Source of the DNA: Pseudobacillus lumedeiriae
GTDB lineage: Bacteria; Bacillota; Bacilli; Bacillales; Domibacillaceae
Length of the DNA: 64,000 nt
Reading direction: 5' to 3'
Assembly (NCBI RefSeq): GCF_044891285.1
Contig: NZ_JAUIYO010000013.1
Location: 1 to 64,000 of the forward strand
Position 1 is the first letter of the stretch. Each line of letters opens with the position of its first letter. The notes below the pieces were generated by a model. That model saw only the letters and a list, made by a program, of their open reading frames with translations, made no database searches and was not told the origin of the DNA. Below, piece after piece: positions 35,808 to 44,572 of this stretch. The position numbers and the translations under genes were made by a program.

Positions 35808-37148
35808 TTACTGAGCGTCTTCTTCAAAGCCGCTCCATTCTAATATATTTAACACATTCGTTTCAACACAATCTAACCAATCCTGCACGTTCACCCATTC
35901 ATCAGCTCCATGAAGGTTTCCACCTTTCGGGCCATAGATGATGGCAGGCATATTCATATAAATAAGCGGGAAGCGAATGTCACTAAATGTCGGCATTCCA
36001 AAAATTTCTGTTGTTCTGCCTACAACTTCATCAATATTTGACTTAACCATTTGAACAAATGGATGATCAGGACTGATTTCAGCTGGACTTGTATGCCACT
36101 CATAAGTAATTTCTGGAGGATTTTTAGATAGCCACTCATCTTGGACAGCCACTTGACGAATCGTTTCTTCAATTTGCGCTTTCACTTCTTCTAGTGTTTC
36201 ATTCGGCGGGTAACCGATTGTTCCTGTCAGCTCACACTCAGCTGGAACTTTATAAGCCCATTCACCGGCCTGAATCATGGCTGGAGTTAAGTTACTTGAA
36301 CGAACTTGCATGCCAGAAGCCGCAAAGTAACGTTCAAATGGGGCGTAACTGACAGTCTCTATACGCTTATTGTCTAACTCTATTAAAGCATCATATATTT
36401 TCATCGCTTTGCCGATTGCATTGATACCCACTTGACCATTTAAATTGTGAGCAGCTACCCCTGTCACTCTGATTTTGAAAATCAATCCACCCGCACAAGC
36501 AATCTGAGGCCCAGCTCCAGTTGTGAGCGGATGGGGATAAATACAAGCATCAGCCTTAAAGTTTTGTTTCTCAAGATATTGAGTCATCGCCACTGCACCG
36601 CCGGCTCCTCCTACTTCTTCATCAACAACAGAGATTGCAGTAATGTTCCCTTTTGGTTTGAGTCCCATTCCTTTAATGACTTGCAATGCAGCAAGAATAG
36701 ATCCGAATCCGCCTTTATTATCAGCTGTTCCTCTTCCATACATCAATCCATTTTCAATGAGTCCATCATGTGGATGATAATTCCAGTGCACCAAGTCGCC
36801 TACTGGAACTGTGTCCACATGGGTAAACAATAGCAGCGACTTCTCTTGATCGGATCCCGCCCACTTGCCGACTACATTTGGGCGGCCTTCAAATCCTACC
36901 CGGCGCTCTACTTCTGACTCTGTATATTCAGGATGCTGTCTAACCTCTTCTGCATTGGCTACGAATGTGTCTACTTCAAGCCCCAATCCTAACATGATTT
37001 GTTTAATATGTTCCTGAACAGGCCCCTCATATCCTGTTTCACTAGGAATTTGGATTAATTTTTGTAGTCCTTTGATCAATTCCTCACGATTCTCTTGCAT
37101 ATACTTACTCACTTCTTGACGCACTCCATTAGACAACAATGTTTCCAT
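35808..37148 (-). CDS. M20 family metallopeptidase (ArgE/DapE-type deacylase)
   Basis: About 446 residues. Metal-binding and catalytic motifs are THVDTVPVG, GRGTADNKGG and the Glu pair in VVDEEVGG; a dimerisation domain sits between and a C-terminal His is in NLHGADEW. Such enzymes remove acyl or carbamoyl groups from amino acids. ATG 37148 is taken after TAGGAG rather than GTG 37157. It is divergent from a LysR gene, which may control it. No sign ties it to N-carbamoylsarcosine, though that reaction has been found in other creatinine routes. Confidence 0.82.
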   Translation of the reverse strand: METLLSNGVRQEVSKYMQENREELIKGLQKLIQIPSETGYEGPVQEHIKQIMLGLGLEVDTFVANAEEVRQHPEYTESEVERRVGFEGRPNVVGKWAGSDQEKSLLLFTHVDTVPVGDLVHWNYHPHDGLIENGLMYGRGTADNKGGFGSILAALQVIKGMGLKPKGNITAISVVDEEVGGAGGAVAMTQYLEKQNFKADACIYPHPLTTGAGPQIACAGGLIFKIRVTGVAAHNLNGQVGINAIGKAMKIYDALIELDNKRIETVSYAPFERYFAASGMQVRSSNLTPAMIQAGEWAYKVPAECELTGTIGYPPNETLEEVKAQIEETIRQVAVQDEWLSKNPPEITYEWHTSPAEISPDHPFVQMVKSNIDEVVGRTTEIFGMPTFSDIRFPLIYMNMPAIIYGPKGGNLHGADEWVNVQDWLDCVETNVLNILEWSGFEEDAQ

Positions 37149-37486
37149 TCTCAACACTCCTAATTTAGTTTTTTCTTGCCATTATGCGTAGTCAGCTTGT
37201 GCAATTGAATATGGATCATCATTGGGGCTTAAAAGATGTGTATAAAACTGAAAAAGCTATTTGCTTTTTCAATTGAAAACATGAAAGCTCATTTTTGAGT
37301 TTGTCCCTCTGTATGATTTATTTTTAAGCTTCAATCATACGGATAGACGATCGAAAACACTAAATTGTACAGAATATTCACACCCTTTCGAATTTTTGTT
37401 AAACTAATCATACAATCTTCAGCCAGTTTTTTCTAATACATGTTTGTTGACTAGTTAATACTTTATAAATATTAAGAGGTGTATAT
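37149..37486. other. Divergent promoter region, M20 gene and lysR-like gene
   Basis: AT-rich, 338 bp. No gene, repeat or palindrome is convincing. It should hold the LysR binding site, which I cannot place with confidence. Confidence 0.4.
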
Positions 37487-38395
37487 ATGGAGTTAAGGCA
37501 TTTAAAATATTTCATCGCTGTGGCGGAAGAACTTCACTTTGGCAGAGCTGCCCAGCGTCTGCAAATGGCGCAGCCGCCTCTAAGCCAACAAATTAAACAA
37601 TTAGAAGCTGAATTAAATGTACTTTTGTTTTCCCGTACAAAGCAGCGAGTCGAGTTAACAAAAGCAGGTGAGGTTTTTCTAAAGAGGGCCTATGAAGTTT
37701 TAAATCGTGTACACCTGGCATGTGAAGAAGCAAAAAGTATCGATCGAGGAGAAGCTGGCCAATTAATTCTAGCCTCTACAGGTTCTATTGCTTTTGAACT
37801 TCTCCCGTTGTTATTGCGCAGTTATCAGGAAAAATACCCAAATGTAAATATTATCTTGCGGCAATTGTCCACAACAGAACAATTGGAAGCTCTTCATGAC
37901 AACAGCATTCATGTTGGTTTATTAATTCTGCCTGTCGAAAGTCCGTCCTTACATGTGGAAATGGTACGCGAGGAACCATTTATTGTTGCCTTGCCAAAAA
38001 CACATCCCTTAGCCGCAGAAAAAGAGCCGATTGATGTATCACGCCTAGCGAACGAACATTTCATCATGACTCCTAGAAAAGCAGGACAAAGTTATTATGA
38101 TGCTATTATTAGCCTTTGTCAGCACGCTGGCTTCAGTCCTAAGAAAACGCAAGAAGCACAGGAGCTTCATACAGCTTTGTCTTTTGTTGCTTCTGGAATA
38201 GGCATCGCCTTACTGCCTGCTTCCATTCAATTTGTAAAAAACGATGAAATTGTCTATTTGCAGCTCAAAAAAAGCTTTACTATGTGTAAAGTCGGGGCGG
38301 CATGGAACAAGAATGAAACGTCCGCTGTTGTCCATTCATTCATTTCATTTCTAAGAGAAGCGATCATCCCTCGTTTTGCAGAGAATCTACCATAA
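37487..38395 (+). CDS. LysR-type transcriptional regulator
   Basis: A 302-residue regulator with the standard N-terminal HTH (MELRHLKYFIAVAEELHFGR, AAQRLQMAQPPLSQQIKQLE) and a substrate-binding domain. The pattern is of the BenM/CatM/HpxR type that binds organic acids. It starts with ATG after AGAGGTG. It is divergent from the M20 deacylase, a typical arrangement for a regulator and its target. No effector is evident. Confidence 0.92.
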   Translation: MELRHLKYFIAVAEELHFGRAAQRLQMAQPPLSQQIKQLEAELNVLLFSRTKQRVELTKAGEVFLKRAYEVLNRVHLACEEAKSIDRGEAGQLILASTGSIAFELLPLLLRSYQEKYPNVNIILRQLSTTEQLEALHDNSIHVGLLILPVESPSLHVEMVREEPFIVALPKTHPLAAEKEPIDVSRLANEHFIMTPRKAGQSYYDAIISLCQHAGFSPKKTQEAQELHTALSFVASGIGIALLPASIQFVKNDEIVYLQLKKSFTMCKVGAAWNKNETSAVVHSFISFLREAIIPRFAENLP

Positions 38396-38434
38396 ACGGC
38401 CGCCAAGCTTTTATGGTCGCTTGACGGCCGTTTG
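38394..38434 (+). terminator. Terminator of the lysR-like gene
   Basis: The stem AAACGGCCGCCAAGC/GCTTGACGGCCGTTT has one mismatch and a 10-base loop. Confidence 0.85.
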
Positions 38435-38455
38435 ATCTTTTGATTGTTCGTCTTT

Positions 38456-38605
38456 GTTACTGTTGACTTCCGCTGCAGGCACTCGCTTTCCGCGGGCGGT
38501 CCGGGAGCCTCCTCGTCGCTATCGCGCCTGCGGGGTCTCCCGTGGACACGCTTTTCCCGCAGGAGTTTCGTGCCTTTCGCTCCAGTCAACAATAGTCATT
38601 AATAT
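38456..38605. repeat. Bacillaceae-type palindromic intergenic repeat, full copy
   Basis: About 150 bp: TTGACTTCCGCTGCAGGCAC, CTTTCCGCGGGCGGTCC, GGAGCCTCCTCGTCGC, GCGGGGTCTCCCGTGG, TTTTCCCGCAGGAGTTTCG, then CCAGTCAACAATAGTCATTA. The ends are complementary. It is the most complete copy in the window. Confidence 0.85.
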
Positions 38606-38669
38606 AGCCAATTATTTAAACAATATATCGAGAGTCTTTTTACCTTGTATACTCCTTATCCTCCCCATA

Positions 38670-38978
38670 CTATAATTCTATTTCCACCGCACAGTCGCTT
38701 GAAACAAAATTTTCCCCAACAAGAAATCCCAGTCCATCTATATAATCAATTTTCGTTTCTATATCTAAGTAACGTTTGGTGAATCGATCGATTCGAATGA
38801 GAATGCCATCATATTCAATGACTAAATCGTTCCGGCGCGGTTCGTCAAAAACAAACGCAAACTTCATAGATATGCCGCATCCACCAGCTATATCCGCGTC
38901 GATTCTAGGAAACTGTTCTTCTTTGAATGTCATGGATTTTAGTTGATTCAACGCTGCTGCTGTTAGGGTGATCTCCAT
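38670..38978 (-). CDS. HesB/IscA-like (YqkB-type) protein
   Basis: A 102-residue single-domain protein of the iron-sulphur-assembly fold (Fe-S_biosyn). It keeps GGCGISMKFAF and a Cys near the C-terminus (SSDCAVEIEL) but lacks the three-Cys pattern CGCG of SufA/IscA carriers. It is thus like B. subtilis YqkB/YneR, whose role is unsettled. It is monocistronic, downstream of the gcv operon beyond a terminator. SdaAA needs a [4Fe-4S] cluster, but a direct link is not shown. Confidence 0.75.
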   Translation of the reverse strand: MEITLTAAALNQLKSMTFKEEQFPRIDADIAGGCGISMKFAFVFDEPRRNDLVIEYDGILIRIDRFTKRYLDIETKIDYIDGLGFLVGENFVSSDCAVEIEL

Positions 38979-39021
38979 TTCTCTTCTTCCTTTCTGCTCT
39001 TATATGTTTGAAACCACCAAG

Positions 39022-39058
39022 AAGAAAGGCGGAAAAACATGACATTTTCCCGCCTTTC
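39022..39058 (-). terminator. Terminator of the glycine operon
   Basis: GAAAGGCGGAAAAA pairs with TTTTCCCGCCTTTC beyond gcvPB. It lies between gcvPB and the HesB-like gene. Confidence 0.75.
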
Positions 39059-39104
39059 ATCCTCAGTGGTTCCTTGGTCATTTTAAAGTTTAGCTTTATT
39101 AAAC

Positions 39105-39172
39105 TCCTCCTGTTGATTTCCGTTCCAATCAACAAAGGGCAATCTCAATTATAATCGTTAACATAACCGAAA
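39105..39172. repeat. Solo copy of the Bacillaceae-type palindromic repeat
   Basis: CTGTTGATTTCCGTTCCAAT, CAACAAAGGGCAATCTC and CGTTAACATAACC match the ends of the long copies; the middle is missing, as in the copy between pgi and gnd. Confidence 0.65.
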
Positions 39173-39178
39173 GTTGAT

Positions 39179-40663
39179 TTATAGTTTTATCGCCTCTTTT
39201 TCTGCCGCTTCCTCTTTTGTATAGCGTAATATAGGCTGTCTAGCTGCTTGGACTTCGTCTAAGCGGCCGATTACGGTTGTATGCGGCGCCTCCAATACAA
39301 CCTCTGGATTCACTTCTGCTTCTTTCGCAATTTCAATCATAACGTCAGCAAAAGCGTCCAATGTTTCTTTCGACTCTGTTTCTGTCGGCTCAATCATCAA
39401 GCACTCTTCTACATTTAACGGGAAGTAGATCGTCGGTGGATGATAGCCGAAATCCAGCAGCCTTTTCGCCATATCAAGCGTTCTTACACCGAGTTTTTTC
39501 TGCCTTGAACCTGATAAAACAAATTCATGCTTACAAACTTGTGAATATGGCGCTTCGAAGTATGGCTCCAGTTTTTTGCGAAGATAATTCGCATGAAGAA
39601 CCGCACTTTCAGATACTTGCCGCAGCCCTTCAGGACCCATTGTACGAATATACGTGTATGCGCGCACGAGAATGCCGAAGTTGCCATAGTATCCTTTTAC
39701 ACGGCCGATAGATAGCGGGTGATCAGAATTTAATACATAGTTCTTTCCACTTTTCTCCACGCGGGGCACAGGCAAGTATGGAATGAGTTTCTTTTTCACA
39801 CCGACTGGACCTGCTCCAGGGCCGCCGCCCCCATGAGGGGTTGTAAATGTTTTATGAAGATTTAAATGAACGATATCAAAGCCCATTTTGCCCGGAGTGG
39901 TTTTCCCTAAAATCGCATTCGCATTGGCACCGTCATAATACAATAACCCTCCGGCCTCATGAACGACTTTCGCAATTTCCACAATTTCTTTTTCAAACAA
40001 CCCAAGCGTATTGGGATTGGTCAGCATAAGCGCCGCTGTATCATGATCTACATGCTTCTTTAACTCTTCTAAATCCACTAATCCATTTTCATTTGATGGA
40101 ATGGTTACTGTTTTAAATCCTGCGACCGTGGCACTTGCGGGATTTGTACCGTGCGCGGAGTCAGGAACAAGCACCTTCGATCTCGTTTCCCCTTTTTGTT
40201 CAAGATAGGCTTTCACCATCATCAATCCTGTCCATTCCCCTTGTGCTCCCGCTGAAGGCTGCAGAGTCACAGCATCCATGCCTGTGATTTCAGCTAACTC
40301 TTCCTGCAGTTTATATAAAAGCTCTAGTGCTCCCTGCACCGTTTCAGCTGGCTGATAGGGGTGAATGCGGCTGAAACCTTCAAAGCGCGCTACATCTTCA
40401 TTCACTTTCGGATTGTATTTCATCGTACAGGAACCAAGCGGATAGAAGCCATTATCGATGCCATGGTTTTTATTAGAAAGCGCTGTATAGTGGCGTACGA
40501 GCTGAAGCTCTGATACTTCGGGAAGCTCTGCTGGAGTATCTCGAATCAAATGCTTCGGAAATTTATCATTGAGATCAACTTTGTTTACATCACTGTCCGG
40601 AAGACTTGAACCGATGCGTCCTGGACGACTAATTTCAAAGATGAGATCATTATATTCAACCAT
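39179..40663 (-). CDS. gcvPB: Glycine dehydrogenase (decarboxylating) subunit 2
   Basis: Beta part of the split P-protein; it binds PLP and decarboxylates glycine, passing aminomethyl to lipoylated GcvH. About 494 residues, with the PLP-binding Lys in HLNLHKTFTTPHGGGGPG and the aminotransferase-fold segments PDSAHGTNPASA and YYDGANANAI. ATG 40663 overlaps the gcvPA end by 8 bases (translational coupling); a GGAGGCGA site lies inside gcvPA. It is the last gene of glyA-sdaAB-sdaAA-gcvT-gcvPA-gcvPB. Confidence 0.96.
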   Translation of the reverse strand: MVEYNDLIFEISRPGRIGSSLPDSDVNKVDLNDKFPKHLIRDTPAELPEVSELQLVRHYTALSNKNHGIDNGFYPLGSCTMKYNPKVNEDVARFEGFSRIHPYQPAETVQGALELLYKLQEELAEITGMDAVTLQPSAGAQGEWTGLMMVKAYLEQKGETRSKVLVPDSAHGTNPASATVAGFKTVTIPSNENGLVDLEELKKHVDHDTAALMLTNPNTLGLFEKEIVEIAKVVHEAGGLLYYDGANANAILGKTTPGKMGFDIVHLNLHKTFTTPHGGGGPGAGPVGVKKKLIPYLPVPRVEKSGKNYVLNSDHPLSIGRVKGYYGNFGILVRAYTYIRTMGPEGLRQVSESAVLHANYLRKKLEPYFEAPYSQVCKHEFVLSGSRQKKLGVRTLDMAKRLLDFGYHPPTIYFPLNVEECLMIEPTETESKETLDAFADVMIEIAKEAEVNPEVVLEAPHTTVIGRLDEVQAARQPILRYTKEEAAEKEAIKL

Positions 40664-42008
40664 GTACACTCGCCTCCAATACGTCGATAAATTGATCGAT
40701 TTCTTCTTTCGTCCGTTGTTCTGTTACGGCAATGAGCATGTGATGGTCACAGCCATAATCACTTCCTAAATCAAATCCGCCAATGATTCCCTCTGCAAGA
40801 AGCTTGTCATTCACTTCCTTCACTGAACAAGGAAGCTCCACAACAAATTCATTGAAGAAAGGTGCTTGATTGATAATAATAAATCCTTTTTCTTGTAGAC
40901 GTTTAGCCATGTAATCAGCCTTTTCTACATTGAGCTGTGCCATATGACGAATGCCCTGCTTTCCAAGAGCTGACATACAAATCGCTGAAGCAAGAGCATT
41001 CAATGCCTGGTTAGAGCAAATATTGGATAAGGCTTTATCCCGTCGAATATGCTGCTCACGGGCTTGCAGTGTCAACACAAATCCCCGTTTCCCCTGCTCA
41101 TCGATCGTTTGTCCGACAATGCGGCCCGGCACTTTACGCATAAACTTTTTACTCACCGCGAAGTAACCACAGTGTGGACCGCCAAAAGCCATTGGGATGC
41201 CTAACGACTGCATATCTCCAATCACAATATCTGCCCCAAGTTTACCTGGCGCCTGCAGGAGGGCAAGTGAAAGGGGATTGGCACTAACAATAAAAAGAGC
41301 TCCTTTTGTATCAGCGATTTTCTTTATCTCTGCTAAATCTTCAATCGAGCCGAAGAAGTTCGGGTATTGAACAATAACAGCAGCCGTCTCTTTATCTATT
41401 TGTTCTTGCAGCTTTTCTAAATCCGTACAGTCAGCCGTAAGATCCACTTCTTCCACGGCGTATCCCGGACCAGCAGCCACTGTATGTAAGATGGCACGTG
41501 ATTCAGGATGAACCCCCTTCGATACAAGCACCTTCGAACGGCGCGTAGAGGCAGCGGCAAGTGATGCCGCTTCTGCGAGAGCGGTGAAGCCGTCATACAT
41601 AGAAGAGTTAGCTACATCCATGCCCGTCAGCTCACAAACCATCGTTTGAAATTCAAAAATGGCTTGTAACTCCCCTTGGCTTATTTCCGGCTGGTACGGT
41701 GTATAAGCTGTATAAAATTCAGAACGGGAAATCATATGATTCACGACACTTGGAATGTAATGATCGTACGTGCCTGCCCCCAAAAAAGTTGGGTATTGAT
41801 TCGCATCTTTATTTTTTGAAGCAAGCTGGTGCATCTTTTTCACAAGAAGGGATTCAGGAACAGCATCCGGGATATTCAGCGCACTATCTAAACGAATGTC
41901 AGGCGGTATATCTTCAAATAATTCATCTACTGAAGAAATATTTAAAAAATCCAGCATTTCCTCTTGATCTTGTTTTGTATCTGGAAGATATCGATAAGTC
42001 GTTGTCAT
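40656..42008 (-). CDS. gcvPA: Glycine dehydrogenase (decarboxylating) subunit 1
   Basis: Alpha part of the split P-protein typical of Bacillus and archaea; it pairs with GcvPB. About 450 residues, recognisable by MTTTYRYLPDTKQDQEEML at the start, the FLGAGTYDHYIPSVVNHMI segment and the ANSSMYDGFTALAEA segment. ATG 42008 is chosen, 9 bases after AAAGGG; ATG 42017 is too close. It lies 28 bases after gcvT. gcvH and lipoamide dehydrogenase, needed to complete the complex, are not in the window. Confidence 0.96.
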   Translation of the reverse strand: MTTTYRYLPDTKQDQEEMLDFLNISSVDELFEDIPPDIRLDSALNIPDAVPESLLVKKMHQLASKNKDANQYPTFLGAGTYDHYIPSVVNHMISRSEFYTAYTPYQPEISQGELQAIFEFQTMVCELTGMDVANSSMYDGFTALAEAASLAAASTRRSKVLVSKGVHPESRAILHTVAAGPGYAVEEVDLTADCTDLEKLQEQIDKETAAVIVQYPNFFGSIEDLAEIKKIADTKGALFIVSANPLSLALLQAPGKLGADIVIGDMQSLGIPMAFGGPHCGYFAVSKKFMRKVPGRIVGQTIDEQGKRGFVLTLQAREQHIRRDKALSNICSNQALNALASAICMSALGKQGIRHMAQLNVEKADYMAKRLQEKGFIIINQAPFFNEFVVELPCSVKEVNDKLLAEGIIGGFDLGSDYGCDHHMLIAVTEQRTKEEIDQFIDVLEASVHG

Positions 42009-42036
42009 CCTATTCATCCCTTTCGCTCACATATTT

Positions 42037-43146
42037 TCAGCCTCTTTTATAAAACGGTGCTTTAACAACAACAGCATCAATCTTTTTATTACGGATTTCA
42101 ACTTGCAGCTCCGTCCCTGGCTCAGCATATTCTGCCGATATCAATGCCAATCCTAAGTTTTTCTGCAATGACGGTGAACGTGTTCCAGAAGTAATAAAGC
42201 CAATTTCTTCGTCTCCAGAAAATACTTTGTATCCATGACGAGGAATCCCTCGTCCTATCACTTCAATTCCTGCCAATTTCCGCTGCAGTCCTTCTTCTTT
42301 TTGGACTGTAAGAGCAGCTTTACCGATAAAATCACTTTCTTTATTCGTTTTAACAGCAAAACCGATTCCTGCTTCAAGCGGGCTAATTTCATTTGTAAGC
42401 TCTTGCCCATATAACACTAGACGTGCTTCAAAGCGAAGGGTATCCCGCGCACCAAGTCCGCATGGTTTTAACCCGTCTTCTCTTCCTGCTTCCAGCAGTT
42501 TCTCCCACAGTTCTTTCGCTTGATGTGCTGCCAAATAAAGTTCAAAACCGTCCTCTCCGGTATAACCCGTACGAGAAACGAGCACTTCTGTAATACCATC
42601 TACATTCACATGCTGCGCAAAGTGAAAAAAGCGAATGTCTGATAAATCGGTGTCTGTGAGCTTTTGTAAAATACTCTCCGCTTTCGGGCCTTGGATCGCC
42701 ACCTGTGCGATATCACTCGATCTATTTTCGATCGTTACGCTGCCTTTTACATGCTGCTTCATCCACTCCACATCTTTTTCAATGTTAGCAGCGTTGATGA
42801 CGAGTAAATATGTTTCATCCGCTAACTTGTACACTAATAAATCATCAACCGTTCCGCCACCGGGATAACACATCGCTGTATACTGTGCTTGATTCAGTCC
42901 AATCTTCGTCACATCATTCGTCACAAGATGATTGAGATAACTCTCGGCATCTTTTCCTTCCACGAGCACTTCTCCCATGTGAGAAACATCAAAAAGTCCG
43001 GCTGCCTTTCGCACCGCTTCATGTTCTTCCAAAATGCTTGAAAACTGCACCGGCAGCTCCCAGCCGCCAAAATCAATGACCTTTGCGCCATATTTTTTAT
43101 ATACATCGAAAAGTGGTGTTCGCTTCAATACCGTTTTTGTACTCAT
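42037..43146 (-). CDS. gcvT: Aminomethyltransferase (T-protein)
   Basis: Moves the methylene group from aminomethyl-GcvH to tetrahydrofolate, releasing ammonia. At 369 residues it is the usual length; GGWELPVQFSSI, LFDVSHMGEV and GRTGYTGEDGFELY are T-protein signatures. It follows sdaAA by 14 bases and precedes gcvPA by 28. Methylene-THF produced here is the cosubstrate of GlyA, which sits in the same operon, so two glycine molecules yield one serine. Confidence 0.97.
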   Translation of the reverse strand: MSTKTVLKRTPLFDVYKKYGAKVIDFGGWELPVQFSSILEEHEAVRKAAGLFDVSHMGEVLVEGKDAESYLNHLVTNDVTKIGLNQAQYTAMCYPGGGTVDDLLVYKLADETYLLVINAANIEKDVEWMKQHVKGSVTIENRSSDIAQVAIQGPKAESILQKLTDTDLSDIRFFHFAQHVNVDGITEVLVSRTGYTGEDGFELYLAAHQAKELWEKLLEAGREDGLKPCGLGARDTLRFEARLVLYGQELTNEISPLEAGIGFAVKTNKESDFIGKAALTVQKEEGLQRKLAGIEVIGRGIPRHGYKVFSGDEEIGFITSGTRSPSLQKNLGLALISAEYAEPGTELQVEIRNKKIDAVVVKAPFYKRG

Positions 43147-43160
43147 TTATACACCCCCGA

Positions 43161-44045
43161 TTAAGATTTTCGGCAAAATAATTCTTCTTTTACTTTTTGG
43201 CCAGTTTCAGTCATTGCCAGGCCGCCAAGTGCGGTTTCTCTCAAAGTTCTTGGCATCTCCTTGCCCACTTTGTACATCGCTCCGATGACTTCATCACACG
43301 GAATGCGGCTTTCAATACCGGCAAGCGCTAAATCCGCAGCTGCAAAAGCAATCGACGTGCCAATCACATTTCGTTTAATACAAGGAACTTCAACAAGTCC
43401 TGCAACAGGATCACACACTAATCCTAAAAGCGATTTTAAAGCGATCGCTGTGGCATGAATCGCTTGCTGCGGTGTTCCTCCTTTTAATTCAGCAATTGTT
43501 CCGGCGGCCATGGCAGTGGCAGAACCAACCTCTGCCTGACATCCCCCGGCAGCTCCTGAAATAAATGAACGGTTAGCAATGACATAACCAAGCATACTCG
43601 CTGTAAATAGTCCCATTACTAACTGGTGATAGGGCGTGCCATCATTTTTATGAAGAGAGAACAATACGCCGGGCAAAATGCCTGCTGCACCAGCCGTCGG
43701 AGTTGCTACAATCACTCCCATGCGTGCATTGCTTTCAGAAGTAGCCATGGAGAATGTCATCGCATCGCTTATATAATGACCGGTCAGTGCTTTTCCTGAA
43801 CGTACATAATCCCCCATCTTCACCGCATCGCCGCCAGAAATACCACTCGGAGCAGCAGAAGCATCTTTCGTGCCGCTGTCTACTGCTTCCTTCATTTTGA
43901 TTAACCGTTCTTCCATCATGCGAAGAATCGTTTCTTGATCTCTTCCCGACTTTTCCTCTTCCATTATCAGCATGATTTCGCCAATCGTTTTCTGTTCCCG
44001 TTCACACACTTCAATGAGTTCTTTCATTGACTGAATTTCCATCAT
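43161..44045 (-). CDS. sdaAA: L-serine dehydratase, iron-sulphur-dependent, alpha subunit
   Basis: Deaminates serine to pyruvate and ammonia. The 294-residue subunit shows cluster-binding cysteines in GAAGGCQAEVGSATAMAA and LVCDPVAGLVEVPC, and the SNARMGVIVATPTAGAAGIL segment. Its ATG overlaps the sdaAB stop (ATGA), typical of coupled subunits; a second ATG three bases later is equally possible. Inclusion between glyA and gcvT turns the operon into a glycine-to-pyruvate module. Confidence 0.95.
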   Translation of the reverse strand: MMEIQSMKELIEVCEREQKTIGEIMLIMEEEKSGRDQETILRMMEERLIKMKEAVDSGTKDASAAPSGISGGDAVKMGDYVRSGKALTGHYISDAMTFSMATSESNARMGVIVATPTAGAAGILPGVLFSLHKNDGTPYHQLVMGLFTASMLGYVIANRSFISGAAGGCQAEVGSATAMAAGTIAELKGGTPQQAIHATAIALKSLLGLVCDPVAGLVEVPCIKRNVIGTSIAFAAADLALAGIESRIPCDEVIGAMYKVGKEMPRTLRETALGGLAMTETGQKVKEELFCRKS

Positions 44046-44557
44046 ACGCCCCTCACAAGTACTTTCCTTTTCTTTTTACGGTACTTTTCAACAATGATTG
44101 AAAAGTCATCGCTTGTGCTCAAACGTATATCGACCATTTCATCGTCAATCATAAATAATTTAGAGAGGCCTCCCCCGAGAGAAGCTCCGCCAACTCGGAC
44201 AACCGCTGCGCCGCGTCGAGCCGTTACAATCGTTGTATTCGGATGATCAAAATAGAGACAATGTTCTTCTAATTGGAAGGTACAGTTCATCCCGCGTTCA
44301 TGTGCTAGTTCAATCGAATATCTAATGTGCGGATCATCTGTATCCATTCCAAGCAGTCCGCCGAGCAATGCTTTATCTGTCCCATGCCCCTGATATGTTT
44401 CTGCGAAGGAATCGTAAAAAAGAATGTGCACTTCCTCCGGGCATCCCTCTAAAAGCTCGTAAACAAATCTTCCAATAGATACCACACCAGCTGTGTGAGA
44501 ACTAGAGGGCCCTACCATGATTGGTCCAATAATGTCAAAGCAGCTTTGAAATTCCAT
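44042..44557 (-). CDS. sdaAB: L-serine dehydratase beta subunit lacking the ACT domain
   Basis: A 171-residue partner of SdaAA with the start FDIIGPIMVGPSSSHTAG, the family's substrate-binding loop, and SFAETYQGHGTDKALLGG. The B. subtilis SdaAB is about 220 residues with a C-terminal ACT domain; here the protein stops soon after EMVDIRLSTSDD, with a basic tail, so the ACT domain is absent. The downstream gene begins at once, leaving no space for a frameshifted remnant. The truncation is seen directly; its effect on serine regulation is inferred. Confidence 0.9.
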   Translation of the reverse strand: MEFQSCFDIIGPIMVGPSSSHTAGVVSIGRFVYELLEGCPEEVHILFYDSFAETYQGHGTDKALLGGLLGMDTDDPHIRYSIELAHERGMNCTFQLEEHCLYFDHPNTTIVTARRGAAVVRVGGASLGGGLSKLFMIDDEMVDIRLSTSDDFSIIVEKYRKKKRKVLVRGV

Positions 44558-44572
44558 GAAAGTGCTCCTTTC

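Noticed and set aside
35808..37148. N-carbamoylsarcosine amidohydrolase role for the M20 enzyme
   Set aside because: That enzyme belongs to a different fold, and the creatinase route present here does not need it.
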